From the NCBI GenBank assembly GCA_949825065.1, contig OX463847.1:41140831-41204830 (forward strand): a stretch of DNA of 64,000 bases, read 5' to 3'. Each line of letters starts with the position of its first letter. Within the stretch, counting starts at the first letter, position 1. The notes beneath the pieces are model-generated. The model ran no database searches, was not told where the DNA came from, and saw nothing but the letters and a program-made list of their open reading frames with translations. This stretch comes from Odontocerum albicorne (Eukaryota; Arthropoda; Insecta; Trichoptera; Odontoceridae). A program made the translations under genes and the position numbers. Of this stretch, positions 1 to 13,153 are shown one piece after another.

Positions 1-859
<859 letters not shown>

Positions 860-861
860 CA

Positions 862-1086
862 TTTATATTGTACATCATCCCCTTTTACACCGGTTCAAAA
901 ATTGTTAGCTAGGTATTTAAAATTCGTTCAGTATCACGGACCCACCGAGATTCAAATTTCGAATTAAATACTTTCGGAAGGAATCCAAGTATTCCTCTCT
1001 CGCTCTCTTGTATTCAAAATTCAATTCTCGTATTCTTTCTTTGACGACAACCATCGTATGGGTTTTAGCCTATTTATACTATGATA
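862..1086 (+). repeat. Dispersed repeat, copy 1 of 2
   Basis: This segment recurs in the same orientation at 8798-9012 with only small differences, including short indels near 930 and 965. Shared landmarks are CCCCTTTTACACCG, CAGTATCACGGACCCACC and the run ending in CATCGTATGGGTTTT. No coding potential or terminal structure was recognised. It may be a fragment of an unidentified transposon or a local duplication. Confidence 0.8.
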
Positions 1087-1757
1087 TCAAATTCATCTAA
1101 GTCAATTTCAAATAAAAAATTGAATTCTAATTTTAAACACTTTTTTTGAAAATCGACATTTGGAACCAACGACTCTGTCTAATAATAAAATTGAAGCGAT
1201 TACCATTTGTCATGGTTTGACAGTTGTATCTGTCGACTTTTCAGATACACTCGTGTCATATTTTGGCGCCGGATATATAAATCATCGAGAGATAACTTTT
1301 AGTTACATTTTCAAACTTTAATTATATTTATTTTGATATATTAAATCTTATTTTTTAATGTTATGGTTTATAAAGTAAAAATCATTTGTTTACTAAGCGC
1401 CGCCTAGTTATCGAAATCCCTTAATATTGTTGAGGAATGTTTGAAAGGGTATTTTCAAACATTTCTCAAAAATATTAACAGCCTATTAAAGGCTTTCATT
1501 ATTAAAATTCATAAAGCTTTTGATTGATCAAAATTATTAATTTGAAAAGTAATTCATATTTCGTTTCTAGTAAGATATGCATGTTTTTATTTTATTGTTG
1601 AATCTGTTAACAACCAATCACAATGATTTTATTAAGGCTGTTTGTTATAAAAAAATCATGTCAGCATTATTTTTTATTCTTTTATTCACTATCAGGAATC
1701 AAACCCTAAATATTTGGATGGGAAATACCCCATCTACCAGCAGGCCACATAGGTCCT
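1087..1757. other. AT-rich intergenic DNA, nothing recognised
   Basis: Short open frames only (for example 1577-1777), with no motif or compositional bias towards coding. Confidence 0.5.
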
Positions 1758-1917
1758 TTTATGTTGTTTATAGTTAAGGCATTAACGTTGTGGAGGTTTA
1801 AAGACATTGTAATTTGTTTTTATCTAACAATGTTTATTCCACTTTTTTTTTCTAAAGGACCTAGTTATTTATTTTTATCAAACAGTGTTTGATAAAAATA
1901 AATTACCAGGTCCTTTT
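1758..1917 (-). mobile_element. Penelope-like 3' end remnant
   Basis: The left part carries the conserved terminal block also seen near 13270, 34490, 35730 and 50990 (TTTATAGTTAAGGCATTAAC, then a TTTAAAGACATTG block and a TTTATTCCAC block). The central control block found in the other copies is missing. It is followed by a local palindrome at about 1853-1917 in which AAAGGACCT and AGGTCCTTT face each other around TATCAAACAGTGTTTGATA. Assignment to Penelope-like elements rests on the copy at 13264-13710, which encodes protein. Confidence 0.55.
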
Positions 1918-3401
1918 AATTGAAATATATGCCCTTTGTAGCCTAGTTAGTATGACACTTGTTTTCCTACACGTGAGTTGTAGGGGTGACTCCCGTTGGA
2001 ACTTATTTTTTATTTTTTAAAACGATTCTAATCTGATTTTCATCAAATAACTCATAAATTTCTTTTTGGAGAGAGAGATTTACACATGGCAATAAACGAT
2101 ACAGTTAATGGTGTATATATTTTATTACATATTATACGAGGGGATTTTCGATGGGCGCAGCCATTTTGAAAGGTTGCAGAACAAAGATGCACGACCGTTC
2201 AGCAACAAAACTCGGCTCGCACTGAAGCGGGGGAAGGAGCTAACTGGCGCGCATATGATCGCGGTGGTGGGGGATAGGCGCAGGACGTGGTGCGCAATCG
2301 TTATTTACTTTTTGGATGACCCTCGTATTAATGTCGCAGCAATTTGTTTTAAATAAAAATTAAACAATATCTTGGGTGTCTGTGAATTTAGCTGTTCATT
2401 GTTTTTTTTAACAATTTTATTTAGAAGTATGAATATCGTATCCTTCTTAAACTTGTCAGTAAATTTATTTATTTATTTATAGGGCTAACTATGTTTCCTA
2501 AGTTTTGTACCTCTGATAACTTACCACCAGAATGAAGTTGTCGCGGTCAGGATTCAGCGAACCACAACAATTAAGTTCTCTATGGGCCAAGGCCGAAATC
2601 CATAAACAATTGAAATAACTTTTTCAATTACATTGTCTATGGTAAGGTTTTTATAATGAATCTCATCAAACAATAATCGTATGGTGTTGTGTTAAGCTTT
2701 CATAGTATTCCTATAAATTACAGTAAAAACTGATTATCTTATTTTATTACCAATTGGAAAGTTCTTCCAAACAGATTATTAAATTTTTTCCTTTGATGTA
2801 CATATTTATTTATTCAACATTTTTATTTTATGCATTGTTAACACAAGTTTTAACAACATTATATCAAATAAAATTATGATAAAGGTTTAACCTAATTCAT
2901 CAAAAAACGACCTCCGTTCAGCTGTCGGCAACCTGTGGCATTAGGAAGGGTTTTTTTGGTGGCACGGCATGAAGAAAGAATGACAAATAATGAAATTCTT
3001 CAGGAAGTACATCAATAAAAATAATTTATTTAAAAAAAATCTTGTGTAATCGCCCCCCTCCCTATAGGATTTCTAAATTATATGCATAATTTTTTAAACA
3101 AAATGACTCGTTTTCTTTCACGAAGTTATTAGTTTTTGGGGACAAATCCAAAAATTTTTACTGCACAAAATCTCACTTTAATTTTGAACAGGGCCTCCAA
3201 TTTATATTGCGCATGGGGCCATGTAAGTAATTTGAATTATAATGAAGTAATATAATAGTAAATAAATAAATATTCAATTTCTCATTTCTTTAAAAACTCC
3301 TCCCCAGCCATGAAAAAATCCTGGATTCGTCAGTGGCACGCGGAGTGTTCAATACTTAAAAAAATCAAAAGTGGCACTTCAGTTTATATACTCGTAGGTT
3401 G
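1918..3401. other. Intergenic DNA with one unexplained GC-richer patch
   Basis: An 82-codon frame at 2108-2356 lies in a locally GC-richer patch (about 2190-2295). Its product resembles nothing I recognise and has no visible domain, so I do not call it a gene. The rest is AT-rich with no recognisable element. Confidence 0.4.
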
Positions 3402-3609
3402 CCGACCGCTAGTCTATGTTAGTTGACAAAACGCCTGTCTTCTGATCCGGCGTGTTGAAGGTTCGATTCGCGTTCGTACTCAGATTTTTTAAAGAGGGTC
3501 CTCGTTTGTGTTTTTTTTACTTAAAGTTTGTTTAACACCTTTCTGGTTAGTTGAAAGATTTTGCCGTTATGCAATAAGCCTGATTAAGGTTGTACTTTTT
3601 ACAAGGAAA
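3402..3609 (+). mobile_element. tRNA-derived SINE, family S1
   Basis: The head has degraded A-box-like sequence (TTAGTTGAC) and a B-box match (GGTTCGATTC). It is followed by a T-rich middle and the family tail (TTTCTGGTTAGTTG, then a GTTGTACT block). The same order of blocks recurs more than ten times in the window in both orientations. Strongly diverged, so an old insertion. Confidence 0.75.
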
Positions 3610-3769
3610 GGGTTATAAAATCAAATAGAAACTAGTGTAGTAAAAAAAACTAAACTATCATCAAAAAAGAGCTTTATTTTTTAATGTATTAGGGGAAGCT
3701 CATGATTCCCACTAAATAAATTCAGGTGAAGAGATTTTTGAAATAATTTTTAAACCTGAATGTCAACAA

Positions 3770-4165
3770 TTGATAACAAGTAAACTGTTCGCCGAAATAC
3801 TGATGTATACAATATATTATACTCATAATCATAATCGTGTCCCTTGCGGAATATGCAGAGATAACATATCTCTAAATTTTTCCATCCAAATACACAATTT
3901 TCACCGTCTCCACATTCATACATCTCGTTATGCGCAATCTTCTATTATTCATAATTCTCACTTTACATTCTTTCAAAATCTGGTCCAATTAGTCCAGCCA
4001 CGTTTTCCTCGGTGTACATCTTCCACGCACACCTTCCACTTCTGAGTTGTAGACGCATTTAGTCATTATTTCATCATTCATTCTCTCCACATGTCCAAAC
4101 CATCTTAAAGCTCCTTTCTTCATCTTAATTAGAACATCCAGTTTATCCATGTGCTTCGATATAAA
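3770..4165 (-). pseudogene. RTE-E: decayed non-LTR retrotransposon RT C-terminus
   Basis: Read on the minus strand, frames here give residues such as KKGALRWFGHVERMNDE, then GRCTPRKTWLD, then RCMNVETVKIV. This is the typical C-terminal tail of an RTE-like reverse transcriptase (LRWFGHVERMN, GRPR, RCMDVEEAKEVC, KVWRSVLSAYP). Frameshifts and stops break it. The same tail recurs at about ten places in this window. The plus-strand open frame at 3770-4045 is its shadow. Clade assignment is inference from memory of the family. Confidence 0.7.
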
Positions 4166-5150
4166 GTTGTTTTTGTAAAAATATTAAAATACAAGATCTC
4201 TTTTGTAATGTTGTGAGATATTTCAGGATAAGGGAAACCAGTTTTTATTGGGTATTTTTTAGAATGAATTCAACCATGAATATTTTGTAAACCAGTTTTT
4301 TGCAGTATTTGTATCGCATATTAACACATTGACTAATTATTTAAAAAAAAAACGGTCGTGTTAAAAATTTACCTATGTTTAAGATTAAAAAATAGCAAAA
4401 AAGTTAGAGCAGGTATAATCCATTGTCATATACCCTTAAAATCCATATCAGTACCATTAAGTCACAATGGACTCAGTTGTCAATTCAAAGAAATTTGCAA
4501 TAGAATGGCGATGGGTATTTTGAGAACCCAGCATAAGAAAATATGAATGCCTGAAGGCGTTTTCAGCACTAAACGTATTTAAAACAATATGGCAAAACGT
4601 TCAGTTTTTTTCTAAATACATAACTCTATTGTAAAATATCGTCTTATCTCATAAGTAATATATCAATGTCCTTCATCTTTTCAAAATTCTATCTCCTTGG
4701 TTTAACCATAATTTCTTGGTTCATCCCTTACCCGATCGCTTCCTATTGGTACTAAAATGTATCAAATTAAAATTAATAAATGTTGTATTTACTTTACGTT
4801 AAACCATACACATAGTTAGTTATGTTTACCATATCACATTTAAACCGTTTTTTTCTAGTTTGATTAAAAACAGGATATTTAAGTACTTAAAACAAAATGA
4901 GATACGATAGTTGAACAACATGTCGCATGGCATGATAAACGTAAAATATTAATGATAGCGTCTATTCACAATGCATTATCAGTGCCCGTGTATCTTTTTC
5001 TGTGGTCACCATGTTGTCACTTTATCAACCATATCCACGAAGCGGATGATAACAAACTAGTTGTCAATTAAAAGTTGATTAATAGATATATACTCATCAA
5101 ACGGCAGAGGTCGAACAACTTTCAAGTCAGAAAAACTACCTTAAATATAT
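4166..5150. other. AT-rich intergenic DNA, nothing recognised
   Basis: Only short random open frames (for example 4358-4546), with no family resemblance. Confidence 0.5.
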
Positions 5151-6790
<1,640 letters not shown>

Positions 6791-6896
6791 TTATATATAC
6801 TCATACACATACACTGACACTAACACATGTCACATAACAGTACATAGACATTATGCATGACTGTCATCATGCATCGATGCATGCTGCATGTCATGT

Positions 6897-6897
<1 letters not shown>

Positions 6898-6927
<30 letters not shown>

Positions 6928-6932
6928 TATAT

Positions 6933-7026
<94 letters not shown>

Positions 7027-7033
7027 CATACAT
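6898..7033. repeat. Compound microsatellite (TATG)n, (AT)n, (CATA)n
   Basis: Six or so TATG units precede an AT tract and a few CATA units, so the block has near inverted symmetry. Just upstream (about 6850-6890) are alternating GCATGA/CATGCA palindromes. Confidence 0.95.
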
Positions 7034-7279
7034 ATATTAAATCTATTGCTTCTGCCACATTTATATAGCTCGGCATGCATATTCTCCTATTATAATCACT
7101 ATTCCCTCTTAAAGAATTCGATTAATTTGTTCGTGCTACGTATTTCTAGCCTGCCTAAACTTTTCATACCCTTCTTGTGTAAAATATTTTATATTGTTTT
7201 CATAATTCATTCTACTTGGTTGAACCTTTTCCCTTTTTCATAATTTGATTCATTTGGTTGTGTCACGTTTTTTATGTCT

Positions 7280-7545
7280 GAATGAAGACTAACAATAAAA
7301 TATGTCGTATAAGACCAAACAATGTGTCGTATTTGACCAAAAAATATCCACAACTGACCAAAAAACGTGTGGTATGCGAAATATTTCATAAACGACTAAA
7401 AAATGTTTCACAATTGACTACAAATATGTCGCAAACGATCACGAAATGTGTCATAAACGACCATAAAATGTGTCATAATCGACTATAAATATGTCGCAAA
7501 CGACCACAAAATGTGTCGTAATCGATCACGAAATGTGTCGGAATA
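7280..7545 (+). repeat. Degenerate 21-23-bp minisatellite
   Basis: About ten diverged units of the general form AAATGTGTCATAAACGACCA, with variants such as AATATGTCGCAAACGACC and AAATGTGTCGTAATCGATCA. The first units are poorest and the last four or five are clearest. No coding sense on either strand. Confidence 0.8.
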
Positions 7546-8797
7546 TATAATATTTTATATTGCAAATAAAACGCATCAAGACTATCATCGTAATGTGTCA
7601 CGGTTCACTGTTAGCCGACCCCTGGTCAACGTATTTAAATGTTGAAAGAATTTCTAAAAATTGTTGATGGACATGTTCGATAACTTTTGACAGTTTGTTT
7701 GTAAACGATAAAATTAGTGTTCAAAATTAGAGTTAACATTTCACCTAGTTGACTGGCTAATGGGCAGAAATAGATATTTGACAGCATGTGATGTGTAGAG
7801 TGATATATGATATTCATAATGTGACCCAATACTGTACACACAAATAGAAATGTTTTTTTCTTTACTTTAGGTAAATTTGTATAATCGATTCGTGCTTTTT
7901 ATTTGTGATCGAAAAATATCAAGTACTTAATTATTGATGCTAAATTTGTCTACAACAGTTTCATATATTTATCGGAATCTTTGGCACACTGTGGATGGGT
8001 TGTGTTCGGAGTATCGGTCCGATTCAAGGATACCTTACACCTTCATCGGACTAATGAAACGAACATGGGATATTTGATTGAGATTTGACTGGGGTTGTGA
8101 GGAGAAAAGCATGGTGGTAGCTCTCTACCAAATTGACAAAGGATAACGTTTTACATATATTTATGTTATAAATATACATGCACGTTATTTATTTATTTAT
8201 TTTTTCAAAACAGCCTTAGCCCAATTACTTTGAAAAATACAAGACATTAAAAAAGAACAAAAATTACACAGAAAAAAAAATTATATAAAATAAAAAATAA
8301 TGCATATGTATACAAACGAGTATATACACACAAACATATGATACATATATATTCAGTCACTTAATTATGTTGATGAGTGTTTTCTAACGCGCTCAATCTA
8401 AGAAGAAAATTTACTTTTGCTTTTGGTAATGTGATATGAAATATGTCAATATCCGAAGCAGTCCCGTTCTGAAGAGTTAAGGCCCTTCCAACAGGCATAG
8501 CGGTTGGAAGACCCGTTCTTGCCGGCGTTAAGATATATATTGATATACTTTAATTATTATATGTCACACGCATTTATATATGTAAACAGAAAATATAGAA
8601 ATATATACACAAATACAGATATTTTATATTATAATATACTATGAAGATGAGGGGGGGGGGTAACGGTGTGACTTGATAAGATATATATTTCAAGAGATTA
8701 ATAAATACTAGTTACAACCCGTGAAACATTCACGGAAGTAAAATCAATTCTACATTTATGAAAATATATATTCATAAATGTAAAATTTGTTTATATA
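7546..8797. other. Intergenic DNA, possible old retroelement tail
   Basis: No gene recognised. A TTTATTTATTTATTT run at about 8187 followed by an A-rich tract resembles the reverse complement of LINE 3' tails elsewhere in the window, but I could not link it to a family. A small hairpin (CTTCCAAC ... GTTGGAAG) lies at about 8486-8512, and a run of about ten G at about 8651. Confidence 0.35.
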
Positions 8798-9012
8798 TAT
8801 CATTTATACATCGTCCCCTTTTACACCGCTTCAAAAATTGTTAGCTAGGTATTTTCGTTCAGTATCACGGACCCACCTTGATTCAAATTTCGAATTACTT
8901 TCAGAAGGAATCCAAGTATTCCTCTCTCGCTCTCTTGTATTCAAAATTCAATTCTCGTATTCTTTCTTTGACGACAACCATCGTATGGGTTTTGGCCTAT
9001 TTAAACTATGAT
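8798..9012 (+). repeat. Dispersed repeat, copy 2 of 2
   Basis: Same-orientation match to 862-1086, including CGTCCCCTTTTACACCG and the block ending CATCGTATGGGTTTTGGCC. Frames at 8787-9011 and 8878-9093 lie in it and are not conserved between the two copies. Confidence 0.8.
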
Positions 9013-9257
9013 ATACTTATATATGTGCGCTTTGCACAATTCGGTGCTTATCGTTGTGGATCGGGGAATTTTCGCTGTGTTGTGTTGTGTTGAATTTAAT
9101 GATGGTCAAAGTTTTGAAGGCGTTGTAGCCCTCATTATCAAGGCGATGTCAAGAATCATTACCGAATAAGATAATACTAATGTTTTTTTGACATTGCACT
9201 GAGAATGAAGGCTGTAATGCCTCCGAAACTTCGGTCATCATTGATGCAAACTCAAGA

Positions 9258-9308
9258 CGACTTCCGTGGCCTAATTGGTATGATGCCTGTCTTGCAACTA
9301 AAGGGTTG
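9258..9308 (+). mobile_element. S1 SINE head fragment
   Basis: Matches only the tRNA-like head of the family: CGACTTCCGTGGCCTAATTG followed by GCCTGTCTTGCAACT. It stops before the B box. It is not a tRNA gene, since no cloverleaf can be completed. Confidence 0.6.
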
Positions 9309-9463
9309 TTATATGTATCATATATGCTAACATCGTTTGATTTATTTCGAGCGATTACAATATTTTTAAAGAAACTTGATAACCGCGTAACATTCAACTT
9401 TTAACAATTCAGTATATAACGAAATAACAATTTTTCCATCGTCTCTAAGTGATATTCTATTAA

Positions 9464-10049
9464 CGTGTTCCCCGCGGGGAGCACAAACGCCTGTGATCTG
9501 ACGACAATCCAAGTTTCAAATCACAAATACTTAAAAAAAATGACACAAAACCGGAATGAAAATTGAACTTAAATTTAAAATAATCTTTATTCTAGCGACA
9601 TCTCTGAAAACCTTATCAAATAATATATTAGTTTATGAGATATTGTTGAATAAACAGAGCGCCGAATTTTTTTGGTTTCTCAATATTTCCAGCATTAACG
9701 ACCTGTCACGCGGATCGAGTCCTGCGATGAGTCTCTCTTACGTAAATAAACATTACTAGTGCTATATGCATTTGATTGGGTGAGTGTCATGAAGCATTGA
9801 TTTGATCGTAGCATTCCTTTGTTTATTTTACGCAATGTTAAGTTTATCTCCTTTGTTTAATGAGTCTCCTTAAGAGTAATGACTATTATTTATTATCAGA
9901 AAATTACTTAAGTGTCATGTTTACTTGGTGTTGTAATCAAATATCAGTGGTTCTAAACAAAATATGTGTTTAAACTTAGAAATTAAAAAACGCTGAAATT
10001 GTGCCGCGCACAGGATTCGTGGAATTTGATTTTTAACGCGGTGAACAGG
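9464..10049. mobile_element. TTAA-flanked nonautonomous element, copy 1
   Basis: Bounded by TTAA at 9460-9463 and 10050-10053. The right end reads inwards as CCTGTTCACCGCG; the left reads CGTGTTCCCCGCGGGG (CCTGTTCCCCGCGGGG in the second copy at 45133-45746). TTAA target duplication plus short inverted ends beginning with C-rich sequence is the piggyBac-superfamily signature. No transposase is present. The 67-codon frame at 9556 is not conserved in copy 2. Confidence 0.75.
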
Positions 10050-10287
10050 TTAAGGGTAGAAGGATCGAATTTCTATAACATCGCCTAGTCATGCGTGGGC
10101 TTAGTATCTGCTCATACACGCTCGAACTAGTTCAGGCCATAAACAATTGGACTTTAGTGATAATATCGATATAATTTAATTAGCTGCTTAAAAGCGTTAT
10201 TAAATAAATTCAGATGAAATTTATCTAAAAGATATATGTGAAAATCAAAAGAAAATCCATGAATAATACGCCTACTTTTCACTAGAC

Positions 10288-11721
10288 CAAGAGCTCTCAA
10301 ACTTTATTCGGCCGCAGACCCCTTTACCAAAAACTTTTAAAACCTTCGACCCCCTAGTTATTTACTTTACTTACTCAAATTTATAAGTTTGTACATTATT
10401 CGTTATTAAATATTTCACTATATATCAAACTTTTCATTTTAATCACTTGTAATTAAGGATTGAAAAAGAACTATAGAAGCCTTAAGACAAGAAGGCAAGA
10501 ATCCATTTCGATATTCCTAATAAAGGTTTTCCAAGGTTTATTTGATTGTCCCGCGATTCTAGAAGCACTAAGTTTATATGTACCCAATAAATATAGCCGT
10601 GCAAGGAATCACCCTCTGGTCTACATACCAACTTACAGGACGAATATCATGGCTAAACACTCAGTCACGCGTGGTATAGAGATATTGAACCAACTGAATG
10701 ACACGGTTGATATATTCTCGGTACCGTCTAGCAGTATGAGAAAAATCCTGGCTGATATTATTCCTAACGAATAAGCTAACGCTAGAAGCAGACCCTCTTT
10801 GTGTAACAGGAGAAATCCGTGCAAAGTGGATAAAAAAATAAAAAATAATAATAAAATAAATGGACTACGGATTATATATAGCATTATCTCGTGCAACATT
10901 TAATATTGAAATCTGAGCTGACGAACTTTAATTACACATTTTACCTTTTCGTTCACAAGTTTGGTATTTCTTTCTTTTTTTATTTATTTATTATTACACA
11001 TGACAAGAAATATGCACAATTTGCGAAAAAACAACAGGTAATTTATTTTGGACATACACTTTTAATGCATCTGGGTTTGTTGCCTTTCATTTGTCGTGTC
11101 CCCAGTAAACTAAGCTTTTGCCTGTATCTCACTAAGGATATTTAGCATGAAAATATAAATCGATACTTCTTTCCGATTTTTGATTACACAAAAACAAAAC
11201 CCCGTTGCACGTTCTCATCAACCTGACAAACAGTGACACTCAATTACAACTGGAAACATCATGCGAAATTAAACTCCTCACACATCATCACTCCAGAAAG
11301 ACCAAAAATATTCATCCCACAATATACCGCACACAATCATAAGAATAAAAATATATAAAATATGCAGAAACACAGATACAAAAACAATCAAAATTAAAAC
11401 AAGAAGAAACCCACACTCACGAGCCCACACAAATCTTTTCCACTCGTCATTCATCCCGAAAGCCGAAACTCAAAATCCTGTCGCATATTTTTAATATTAT
11501 AGGTATGTAATGTGTTTTTTTAACTATTTTACTTCTTAATTAGGTATCAATTGTAATCATAGATATTTTGAAGTAACAAACAAATAGCAGTAGTAAGGGG
11601 GTCTATTGTTGCTGTCGTCGACCCCCAATTTATTTTTATTGAAACTATCGACCGATAAAAATTTTTTTTTATTGAAACTATCGACCGCTAGGGTCGATAT
11701 CGACCACTTTGGGAACTCTTG
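10288..11721. mobile_element. hAT-like nonautonomous element with nested LINE
   Basis: The ends form a short inverted repeat, CAAGAGCTCTCAAAC on the left and, read inwards, CAAGAGTTCCCAAAG on the right. Flanking 8-mers CACTAGAC (10280-10287) and CACAAGAC (11722-11729) match at 7 of 8 positions, as expected for an aged hAT 8-bp target duplication. Subterminal cytosine-rich motifs (GCAGACCCCTTT, CGACCCCC, TATCGACC repeats) recur inside. No transposase was recognised. A LINE-J3 3' end occupies 10448-10862. Confidence 0.65.
10448..10862 (+). pseudogene. LINE-J3: 5'-truncated RT C-terminus and 3' UTR
   Basis: The frame at 10460-10774 encodes the last ~100 residues of a jockey/CR1-type reverse transcriptase: NYRSLKTRRQESISIFLIK, then SRARNHPLVYIPTYRTN, then FSVPSSSMRKILADIIPNE and a stop. 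The 3' UTR has GAAATCCGTGCAAAGTGGAT and an ATAAAATAAA-type tail. The same C-terminus is encoded at 57775-58590 (minus), and its last part at 22728-22890 (minus). This copy is open but lacks the catalytic RT motifs, so it is a dead 3' fragment. Confidence 0.8.
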
Positions 11722-12429
11722 CACAAGACCCTTGCCAATGGTGATGGTGCTTTTGATATATAGAGATACTCTTATATCAAGATTATTATGGCCAAATAAT
11801 TAATTTGTGGTTACTTTTTTTCATAATACTTTTTCAGGTTTATAGTTACCAATACTTATAGCACGATTACCTGTTTGTTGCTTGTCGGCCTACACGGTTG
11901 AAATACTGTCGAGACTTTTCAGTATCACCTAGGGACTGGCTTATTTTTTTTTAAATGCGGTGGGTATTTATAAAGATTTTTTTAAATTCGGAGAAATGCA
12001 ATATGTAAATACTTAGACCTGATAAAGGTTTTCATCGTCGTCTTGTGCTGGTTTATGGACCATCATTTTTTAAGTGGTAATTCTCGGTCCTCTCCTAGGA
12101 TTTCGGTTCAATTTTAATTGACTGGAGAGAATTTAAACCAGGGAGCCATTGGATTAATCCCAGAGAGGAAGTGGCGGACCAAGGACATACGAGTACAATT
12201 CAATCAGAACACAATAATCTGCATTTCAGATGCCATGTCACGGTATCTCCATTAGTGGAATCCATCACCAACAGATGCATTTATATTTTACAGTCAATTT
12301 CTATTATCATATGGGCTATGGGCTACGTCGAGCGTGAGCTCTATAATTCAAATCGGTGTAATTTTTGGCTCGCTGGCCGCTTCAGTTGTTCGATACAATA
12401 AAATATTAATAAAGTAAATAATAATAATT
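11722..12429. other. Intergenic DNA, nothing recognised
   Basis: Short open frames only; the 76-codon frame at 12171 has no recognisable motif. Confidence 0.45.
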
Positions 12430-12700
12430 GAGATGTAAATAAGAACTGGAATGTCAGAAAATGTGATGCCAAGCTGGAAAATGTATGGAAGTGCAGAACT
12501 ATCATCATTTCGACGAAAATACGCCTAATTAAGTCTCTCGCCTTCGCATTATTCATATAATAATGTTATGACGCAGATACTTGGACTCTGAGAGTAAGCG
12601 AGAAACGTAGACTATAGTATATGCATTTTTAATGTAATGCTCTAGAAAGATGTTGTAGCTATTGCTATTCTTGATACGTCGTGATGATTTTGATATGTAT
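12430..12700 (+). pseudogene. RTE-F: decayed RT C-terminal fragment
   Basis: Plus-strand translation gives ISTKIRLIKSLAFALFI followed, after stops, by YDADTWTLRVSEKRRL. This matches the conserved RTE-like stretch in which SISTKIRLVK...VFLYGAETWTL is followed by a basic linker. The next conserved part (DAFEMWCWRR) is decayed. A relative in the opposite orientation lies at 53620-54095. Confidence 0.65.
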
Positions 12701-13153
12701 TCAAAATAAATATAAAACTCAGGAATGCGGATAAAAGTGAAAGTGAACAGTCAATGAACGGTCGAGTTAATAATAATCTTTATTTGTCTACAAGTAGGTA
12801 TTTTATAGTAGTGAGTGAATGTGCCCGCGATACATACTTTGTCTCACTCTTGCGCGTGCACTGATTGACGGTAGGATATTTATTTGCTGAGACATCGAGA
12901 CGAAACGTAAATACTATTTGTGAGTAGACATTGTTGACGTTTCTAGTATGTGACAATTGTAAATAATTCAGAGTTTGTTTCATCGGTCGTTGACCCTGTA
13001 TGTTTACAATTTTGACAATATATTATGTTTGACAATTATTTATTTATTTCGGGATGTAGGTACGCTACAATGTTACTAATTCCATTAACAGCAAGGCAAT
13101 TCCATTATCGAATAACTGAGATTCATCGACATATTGTCGATAATATTGGATGT
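12701..13153. other. Intergenic DNA, nothing recognised
   Basis: No motif-bearing frame or terminal structure was found up to the mariner end. Confidence 0.45.

Noticed and set aside
2108..2356. 82-codon frame in a GC-richer patch as a small gene
   Set aside because: No motif, no conserved neighbour, no supporting repeat or codon pattern visible.
9556..9759. Open frame inside the first TTAA element as a transposase remnant
   Set aside because: No transposase motif, and the frame is not preserved in the second copy (45133-45746).
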